In this document: in pieces, positions 7,101 through 10,804 of the stretch | How the letters are laid out: every line of letters begins with the position of its first letter | Position numbering within the stretch: the stretch's first letter is position 1 | Assembly (NCBI GenBank): GCA_046723645.1 | Contig: JBKOUY010000180.1 | Location: 1-10,804 of the forward strand | Origin: DASQUK01 sp046723645 | GTDB lineage: Bacteria; Actinomycetota; Acidimicrobiia; Acidimicrobiales; VFJN01 | Direction: 5' to 3' | DNA: 10,804 nucleotides | Translations under genes and position numbers: made by a program | Notes under the pieces: generated by a model | What the model saw: only the letters and a program-made list of their open reading frames with translations | Databases searched by the model: none | Told to the model about the DNA's origin: nothing

Positions 7101-8671
7101 GCGGTGGAATTCTGCTGTGACGACGTCACCGTCCCCACGAGAACGCCGTTGTCGGGTTGACCATTGAGGTACACGTCGAGGGTGCGAGCCGATGCATTGT
7201 AGACACCGGTGACGTGGTACCACGTGTTGGTTTGCAGCACCGTTGACCCATAGCGGGTCATCTCCCCCCCGGAGCTCGTGTTCAGTTTGAAGCCGATGGT
7301 CCTGGACCCCCGGTCAACGGTGGTGTCCAGTTGGTACCCGATCGAGGTCTCGCTCCGCTTGGACACGACCGCGGCATCGTCGGCGGGGAATCCCGCGGCG
7401 TAGATCCACGCGCTGACGGTCATGCTGCCGGTGATTTGCAGCGCGGGCGGGTTGCCGAGGTCCACATAATCATCGCTGCCGTCGAGGCTCACGGCCGTGC
7501 CGTACTTCCCGGTGGTCCAGGTGGGGCCATAAGTCAGCGTGCCCGTCAGGCCGTGTCCCGAGGCGTCCGCCGCCGTGGTGCCCGCACCTTCGTCGAACGC
7601 GTACCCGGCGGCGAGGCCGGGGCGCGGGCCGGTGCTGTTGGAGACCGTCACGATCACGGCGGACGACGTGGTGGTGTTCCCCGCTGCGTCGCGGGCCCGC
7701 GCCGCAAGCGAGTGCGAGCCATTCGCCGCGGTGGTGGTGTCCCAGGAGACCGAATAGGGCGACGTCGTGTCTTCGGCGCCGAGGTTGGCGCCGTCAACGG
7801 CCAACTGCACGCCGGCAACCCCGACGTTGTCGGAAGCGTTGGCGGTGACCGTGACGGCCCCCGAGACGGTGGCGCCGGCGGTGGGTGCGGTGAGGGAAAC
7901 GATCGGGGGCGTGGTATCGGCGGCGCTGTCTGCCTTGAAGGCGACCAGCTGCATGACCCACGCGTTCCCGTTTTGTGTGGCGGCGGCGTTATAGGAGCCG
8001 ATGGTGCTCACGTTGCGGTCTTGCGTGCGATCACCGAAGGCCGTCGAACGGGTCGCGTACGCGCTATCGCCTTTCTTGACGGAGCGGGATGATCCACCGG
8101 CCGCAAAGAGCAAATCCGTCGCGTTGGTCGTTGCCACAGGACCACTGCTCATGGCACTGCTCGTACCCGTTGCCGATCTGACCACATCAACCGGGTTGAG
8201 CTTGTCGATCCCAGAGTACTCATGAATGTGTATAGCGCCGAAAGAGTTGATTGCCGTGGCAAAGGTTGCGGTCACCGTATCGGCACCCGCGGCAACATTC
8301 TTCGCGTAGAAAACCTGAGCGCTCCAATCGCTTCCCCAGGTCGTGCGGGCGGTGGCACTGGCGTAACTGTTCCCCCGGCTGTCGGACAGCGATACCGCAC
8401 CGGTGTTGCTCCAGAGCACGTAGACGACGATCAGGTTGCCCGCGGTGTTCGCACTACTGAAGGGCAAGCTGTTAGTTGAGCCCGACGTAATTTCGTTCGA
8501 TCTCGATTGCACAAATGTCGGCGTGACCGCCGCAATTGCATCGAGATGCGGCGGCAAGATGCTAATGACCATGCTCGCCACGATGAGAACGCAGGCAACT
8601 CTCCACGGTGGCCTCGTGCGACCCAGGCCACGCAAACTCCTACGTGAGCGCGGCCACCTAGGCTCCGACAT
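4145..8671 (-). CDS. Giant secreted multidomain protein with PQQ-dependent glucose/sorbosone dehydrogenase-like propeller
   Basis: 1508 residues from ATG 8671; the frame is open to ATG 8749, but 8671 gives a better signal peptide (arginine-rich, then VACVLIVASMVIS, cleavage near residue 48). Neither start has a strong ribosome site. Domains in order: ~49-247, a jelly-roll-like domain; 254-345, Ig-like (starting TPPIVSLTAP); 353-566, LamG/concanavalin-like lectin; 573-664, a second Ig-like; 668-1024, a glucose/sorbosone dehydrogenase propeller with HHGGAITFGNDGKIYFTTGD and ARGLRNPFR, typical of soluble PQQ sugar dehydrogenases; 1027-1112, PKD (TYAWTFGDGS); ~1113-1300, beta-rich; 1304-1504, a second copy of the N-terminal domain. 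It probably oxidises a sugar or binds a polysaccharide outside the cell. No PQQ genes, membrane anchor or sorting signal are visible. Activity is inferred; the fold is firm. Confidence 0.88.
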   Translation of the reverse strand: MSEPRWPRSRRSLRGLGRTRPPWRVACVLIVASMVISILPPHLDAIAAVTPTFVQSRSNEITSGSTNSLPFSSANTAGNLIVVYVLWSNTGAVSLSDSRGNSYASATARTTWGSDWSAQVFYAKNVAAGADTVTATFATAINSFGAIHIHEYSGIDKLNPVDVVRSATGTSSAMSSGPVATTNATDLLFAAGGSSRSVKKGDSAYATRSTAFGDRTQDRNVSTIGSYNAAATQNGNAWVMQLVAFKADSAADTTPPIVSLTAPTAGATVSGAVTVTANASDNVGVAGVQLAVDGANLGAEDTTSPYSVSWDTTTAANGSHSLAARARDAAGNTTTSSAVIVTVSNSTGPRPGLAAGYAFDEGAGTTAADASGHGLTGTLTYGPTWTTGKYGTAVSLDGSDDYVDLGNPPALQITGSMTVSAWIYAAGFPADDAAVVSKRSETSIGYQLDTTVDRGSRTIGFKLNTSSGGEMTRYGSTVLQTNTWYHVTGVYNASARTLDVYLNGQPDNGVLVGTVTSSQQNSTADVTIGRRATGGYQFNGRIDDARIYNRVLSQAEIQSDRDTALVAGGSSDPTPPTVSITSPADNAQVSGIVNVTASASDNVGVTGVQVYVDGVSTGPEDPDPPYGLAWDTRTVPNGAHTLTARARDGAGNGTFSAPVTVNVANTTYFQNEILATGLKLPVSTAFLPDGRMLVVELGGTIEILPPPYTQPNPTPFLQLTNVASAGVSQGVYDFAFDPDFANNHYYYIFYTMATPNRDRLSRFTANSTLTGTITGSETVIYQDPQDAGLEHHGGAITFGNDGKIYFTTGDHLTAGDAQLLTSPHGKIHRVNKDGTIPTDNPFYDGTGPNVDSIWARGLRNPFRAYYDAPTGRLLVGDVGGNNPSTAVEELDLGTRGANYGWPNSEGPCASPCTSPIYSYPHAGRDASITGGFVYHGSQYPSSYQGSYFFADYAQNWIRRLTFDASGNVTGVVDFEPIDGSIDGPYGDIVHLTEGPDGALYYVDLGYSDVTHSSGLSKIRRIRFVSGNLAPVAVASANPTSGPTPLTVNFSSAGSLDPEGQPLTYAWTFGDGSTSTAANPAHTYAQAGQYTARLAVSDGVNTTQATPLFISAGNPPTATILSPQDGSTFRAGDVISFSGDASDPEDGSLPASAYTWNIDFLHEGHVHPGIPQTGVKSGTFTIPTSGHDFSGNTRYRITLTVTDSSGLTDTKSVTIYPRKVNLTFGTTPSGLTLYLDGIAEATPFVLDTLIGFNHTIEARNQSSGSNSYTFQSWSDGGAQEHTIVVPSTDQSYTATYSVSSAPPPIAFVQVQASTPQTPQSTVATTFNLAQAAGNLNVAVVGWNESIGNITSVTDSAGNAYQVAVPTFRGSGLSQAIYYAKDITGAGAGNNTVTVTFDKAVNFADVRILEYGGLDQTSPFDVGRSAAGSAATADSGAATTSFGRELVVGAGVTTGCFSGAGSGFTARIITSPDCDIVEDRIVTTTGSYNATAPANDTWVMQVATFKSAGP
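4160..4762 (-). repeat. C-terminal copy of the duplicated ~200-residue domain
   Basis: This segment encodes a domain running from FVQVQASTPQ to TWVMQVATFK. It matches the N-terminal copy (7931-8527) at several places in the same order: AGNL, DSAGNAY versus DSRGNSY, YYAKDI versus FYAKNV, ILEYGGLD versus IHEYSGID, GSYNA, and WVMQVATFK versus WVMQLVAFK. This is an ancient protein-level duplication; the DNA copies have diverged. Confidence 0.8.
5600..6670 (-). other. Glucose/sorbosone dehydrogenase-like beta-propeller domain
   Basis: The enzymatic core of the giant protein. It begins ILATGLKLPVSTAFLPDGRM and ends at GLSKIRRIRF. The double-histidine HHGGA motif with FTTGD, the GLRNPFR segment, NYGWP and GPDGALYYVD near the end occur in the order expected for soluble aldose dehydrogenases using PQQ. 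A pair of close cysteines (EGPCASPC) lies after NYGWP. The length, about 357 residues, suits a complete propeller. Confidence 0.85.
7931..8527 (-). repeat. N-terminal copy of the duplicated ~200-residue domain
   Basis: The first globular domain after the signal peptide, from VTPTFVQSRS to WVMQLVAFKAD. It is the partner of the C-terminal copy at 4160-4762; the shared blocks are listed there. I recognise the pattern as a recurring extracellular beta-domain but cannot name its ligand. Confidence 0.8.
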
Positions 8672-8820
8672 GCCTGGTCTGATCGAAACCTCGTTCCGGG
8701 CCCTTTGAAGCAGCCCCGTCGGTGGGAAGTCGATCATTGGTCCGCCCATTCTGTTTGTCCGCTGCGTGCGGTTCTACTACGCGTCGGTCACGCCCCGCGA
8801 CGCCACGGCGGCGATTAGTA

Positions 8821-8930
8821 CTCGGTCCCGCCTGCAGCTTCGTGGCCACGGCTAGTACGGGGTCCCGGTGCAGCTTCCTGGCCACGGTTAACACTCGGCC
8901 CCGATGGAGCTTCCTGCCCATGGTTCCTTC
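8821..8930. repeat. Three degenerate copies of a 36/37-base tandem repeat
   Basis: GGTCCCG, TGCAGCTTC and TGGCCACGG recur in phase. Units start at 8824, 8861 and 8897 (spacings of 37 and 36); the third is more diverged (GGCCCCG, TGGAGCTTC, TGCCCATGG). On the minus strand one frame reads RKLHRGRVLTVA then RKLHRDPVLAVA, but the 37-base step breaks the frame and no credible gene contains it. It is best treated as a non-coding minisatellite beside the pseudogene. Nothing else is seen in 8750-8934. Confidence 0.65.
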
Positions 8931-8934
8931 CATG

Positions 8935-9318
8935 TCAGACGCCAGCCTGGGCAAGCACGCGGCTGCTACGCCGAGCCCGCGCAGTGCCGCGGCGGTGATC
9001 TCGTTGTGCTTGTACGACGAGGCGGCGACCCTTCACGAACGTTTCCTCCAGCTCGGGGCGCCGGTCGGCCACGCCGAGGCGGGGAAGTCCGGCGTCGATG
9101 TCAAGCCGACGTTGCACGAGCCGTGGTTCCTCGTGGGCGACAGCTCGCCCTCGCTCAGCCACTGCTGCTCGACTTGGGTGCGCCGCTGCACCAGCCTGGC
9201 TCGCCTCCGTGCCGGCACCTTTGGGCGCCCGCAGGGCCGTCAGATAGACAGCGACCGCGTTGGTCTCGGCTCGCCGCGCGCCTCCTTCTGTCGAGCGATC
9301 GGCCTTCCAGCGCGCCAT
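8935..9318 (-). pseudogene. Frameshifted pseudogene of a small conserved actinobacterial protein
   Basis: From ATG 9318 one frame reads MARWKADRSTEGGARRAETN then AVAVYLTALRAPKGAGTEAS (to ~9205). The sense then moves to a second frame, LVQRRTQVEQQWLSEGELSP (9194-9132), back to RLVQRRLDID and PELEETFVK (9123-9031), into a third frame with VAASSYKHNEITAAALRGLG (~9030-8970), and back to VLAQAGV plus stop (8958-8935). Joined, these give one coherent charged helical protein of about 125 residues, which I recall from many actinobacteria: ETNAVAVYL near the start, an LVQRR coiled-coil middle, FVKVAxSYS, and a VLxxAG(V/I) end. At least four frame changes make it nonfunctional unless the sequence has errors. 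The family identification is from memory; the function of intact members is unknown to me. Confidence 0.65.
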
Positions 9319-9645
9319 CGCCGTCTCCCTGTCCGCCTGGCGCCAAAATTTAGCACGTTGCCCGCGGCGAGGTCCGCCCCGGACCTGGACGAGCCACGAC
9401 GACGAACAGAAGGCCCTCCGGCCCGCCCAGCAATCGCCTAGCAATGAGGGCGCGAGGCCACCGGCTCAAAAGACCGCGACCTCGGGAAGGTGCCCGCCGA
9501 CCCCGCAACGTGACCACCGAACCGGCGCGACGCACCGGCCGGGAGGCCGTGCGATCGACACGACAGCGGTCAGCTCCACGACGGGTGTCGCCACTGTGGT
9601 GGAGCAAGCACCGCGTTGGCTTGTGCACGCTGGGTCTTGTGCAGG
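9319..9645. other. Stretch without a supported gene
   Basis: Open frames cross this stretch on both strands, but their translations are rich in Arg, Pro, Ser and Cys and show no recognisable domain, signal peptide or ribosome site. The minus-strand bases just above 9318 could include a short leader of the pseudogene (RQADRETAMARWK). I see no convincing hairpin, tRNA or repeat here. Confidence 0.5.
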
Positions 9646-9754
9646 TATGCTCATGTGCCGCGGTCAGGGCACAGGGACGACCGCAACTTTGAACCGGTGA
9701 CGAAGCCCAGATCGGGAAACCGGTTTGTGCGCGGGCAGAAGGGCGGGCAGATCG
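9646..9754 (+). promoter_or_regulatory. Candidate promoter and structured leader of the response regulator
   Basis: TATGCT (9646-9651) is a plausible -10 box; TTGTGC (9621-9626) could be a -35, although the 19-base spacer is long. Downstream, TGTGCC (9654-9659) can pair with GGCACA (9668-9673). GCACA (9669-9673) can instead pair with TGTGC (9726-9730), so the two stems exclude each other. AACCGGT (9692-9698) also pairs with ACCGGTT (9719-9725). AGAAGGG (9737-9743) precedes ATG 9755. The repeats are seen; a regulatory function is inferred. Confidence 0.35.
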
Positions 9755-10519
9755 ATGGTCGGTATCACGCGGGTTCTCGTCGTGAGCAATGACGAGTTCC
9801 TCGTCGATGCGGTCGTGCATGCACTCCGCACTGACAACCATTCGGTTGAGAAGACGGCGTCGTGGCGGTCCGCGGAACGGTTGCTCCCCGAGCTACGGCC
9901 GGACTTGGTTGTGATCGATGCCGAGAGCGAGCAACTTGACGAGCGGCCGGTCGTTGACCGTGTGCGCGTGGTCACCGACGTACCGCTCGTGGTGCTCAGC
10001 CCGTCGGCGCAACTCGAGGACCGGCTGATCGGGTTCCGGGCCGGGGCCGACGAGGTGATGGCCAAGCCGTTTCTGCTGTCCGAGCTCGCTTGCAAGGTCA
10101 CTGCGCTGATTCGCCGGAACGGGCACCGGTCAGCAGTCGTCGAGCTGGGTGACTTGGTCGTCGACGAAGGCGCGCACACGGTCGAGCGCCGCGGTCGCGC
10201 CATCGAGTTGACAGCCATCGAGTTCGCACTGCTCTTGACGTTTTGCAACAACCGTGGACTGGTGCTGTCGAAGACCCAACTTCTCACCATGGTGTGGGGG
10301 TTCGACTCTCACAACGTCAACCTGGTCGAGGTCCACGTGTCGGCGTTGCGACGAAAGCTCGAAGGCGCGGGTCCTCGGATCATCCACACAGTGCGAGGCG
10401 CGGGCTATGCGCTGCGTCCGGTCGCAGGCAGGGCCCAGACCATCGGCAAGGGCCGGTGCGAAAGCCGGCACAACCACCCGTTCCGTCCCCTAAGGAGCCG
10501 TTCGCTCGTTCTGGCTTGA
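9755..10519 (+). CDS. OmpR-family response regulator (receiver plus winged-helix DNA-binding domain)
   Basis: 254 residues from ATG 9755. The in-frame ATG at 9725 would add ten residues unlike the family N-terminus, while TRVLVV at 5-10 is the normal first receiver strand. Receiver: ~4-112, with phosphoacceptor Asp55 (LVVID), Ser82 after VPLVVL as the conserved Ser/Thr, and Lys104 in AKPF. The acidic pocket reads SNDE (11-14), so one of the usual two aspartates is Asn12; this may change metal binding or phosphorylation. DNA-binding domain: ~128-222, with ELTAIEFALLLTF, LSKTQLLTMVWG, VEVHVSALRRKL and the wing HTVRGAGYALRP, all typical of OmpR/PhoB. A basic tail of about 30 residues follows. 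No sensor kinase is adjacent. The Wzz-like gene starts 100 bases downstream, so control of exopolysaccharide synthesis is a reasonable guess. Confidence 0.92.
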   Translation: MVGITRVLVVSNDEFLVDAVVHALRTDNHSVEKTASWRSAERLLPELRPDLVVIDAESEQLDERPVVDRVRVVTDVPLVVLSPSAQLEDRLIGFRAGADEVMAKPFLLSELACKVTALIRRNGHRSAVVELGDLVVDEGAHTVERRGRAIELTAIEFALLLTFCNNRGLVLSKTQLLTMVWGFDSHNVNLVEVHVSALRRKLEGAGPRIIHTVRGAGYALRPVAGRAQTIGKGRCESRHNHPFRPLRSRSLVLA

Positions 10520-10572
10520 GAGCAGACGCTTCGGCGCTCGAACAGATCCTGGTGTAGTGCGACAATACCGAA

Positions 10573-10606
10573 GTCTCGTCGCCGATCTGGCGTTGGTCGG
10601 CGAGAC
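10573..10606 (+). repeat. Imperfect inverted repeat upstream of the Wzz-like gene
   Basis: GTCTCG (10573-10578) is the reverse complement of CGAGAC (10601-10606). Inside it, CCGA (10582-10585) can pair with TCGG (10597-10600) if three bases bulge on the left. A hairpin would end directly before the ribosome site AAGGGAGA (10607-10614). It could modulate translation or bind a regulator; function is inferred only. Confidence 0.35.
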
Positions 10607-10619
10607 AAGGGAGAACTCG

Positions 10620-10804
10620 GTGATCGATCGGCCGACCGAGCCGTTCAACGATCGGTGGCAGGGAGAATCAGACGCCACGTGGGGCGACCGCCCCGGCATC
10701 GTGGCGTCCCTGCGACGTTACGGCGGGATCGTGGTCGCGGCGACGCTGCTTGGGGCTGTGGCCGGCTACGGCATCGCGCAACTGTCCCCCGTCCGCTACC
10801 AGGC
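10620..10804 (+). CDS. Wzz-type chain-length determinant / polysaccharide tyrosine-kinase-like protein, N-terminal part
   Basis: Starts at GTG 10620, five bases after AAGGGAGA, a strong ribosome site, and runs off the right edge after 61 codons. About 25 charged cytoplasmic residues are followed by PGIVASLRRYGGIVVAATLL, continuing GAVAGYGIAQLSPVRYQA. A short arginine-flanked helix leading into a first membrane span, then a periplasm-side P-x-x-YxA, is the hallmark of the Wzz N-terminal domain, which sets polymer length in capsule or exopolysaccharide export. In actinobacteria this domain is often fused to a BY-type tyrosine kinase; whether that is so here lies beyond the window. The response regulator ends 100 bases upstream on the same strand. 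Probably the first gene of a polysaccharide cluster. Confidence 0.78.
   Translation, partial: MIDRPTEPFNDRWQGESDATWGDRPGIVASLRRYGGIVVAATLLGAVAGYGIAQLSPVRYQ

Noticed and set aside
8722..9441. 239-codon plus-strand open frame across the degenerate zone
   Set aside because: It is rich in Ser, Arg, Cys and Pro with no domain, and it covers both the minisatellite and the opposite strand of the pseudogene.
9665..9730. c-di-GMP-I (GEMM) riboswitch upstream of the response regulator
   Set aside because: Some blocks look similar, but the GNRA-tetraloop hairpin is absent and the conserved GGGCAAACC and ACGCAAAGCC blocks do not match exactly. Not called without a covariance-model hit.
9350..9841. 163-codon minus-strand open frame overlapping the regulator start
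   Set aside because: It overlaps the leader and start of a clear response regulator on the other strand and shows no family features.

Overview
The window is GC-rich DNA, apparently from an actinobacterium. Coding frames have G/C at nearly every third position, threonine-rich spacers of the PTTTT type link secreted domains, and the first gene begins like the SigG/SigX5-type sigma factors of actinobacteria. Acidimicrobiia or a relative would fit, but the class is inferred. No rRNA, tRNA or CRISPR array was seen.

Left part (1-1324): the 5' end of a sigma factor on the minus strand is divergent from a LigD-like protein on the plus strand. The latter joins an apparently intact 3'-phosphoesterase domain to an adenylyltransferase domain whose catalytic motifs are lost. 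The 84 bases between the two starts hold nested inverted repeats, and the outer arms look like two mirror-image -10 boxes placed for leaderless transcription.

Middle (1325-8749): three exported proteins. A lipoprotein carries a heptad threonine-rich linker and a right-handed beta-helix (1572-2876). A small secreted protein has a 73-residue threonine-rich tail (3137-3865). A very large multidomain protein on the minus strand (4145-8671) contains a PQQ-dependent glucose/sorbosone dehydrogenase-like propeller, LamG, two Ig-like domains and PKD, bracketed by two copies of one ~200-residue domain. The 3' end of a tyrosine recombinase gene (3897-4061) lies between the small protein and the giant gene.

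Right of the giant gene (8750-9754): a degenerate zone with three copies of a 36/37-base repeat, a frameshifted pseudogene of what I take to be a conserved actinobacterial protein (8935-9318), and about 330 bases with no gene seen. An integrase relic on one side and a decayed gene on the other suggest the giant gene sits in an old, reworked insertion region.

Right end (9755-10804): an OmpR-family response regulator with a possible structured leader, followed by the start of a Wzz-type membrane protein that probably opens an exopolysaccharide cluster. Surface and extracellular proteins dominate, so cell envelope or extracellular polysaccharide biology is the common theme.
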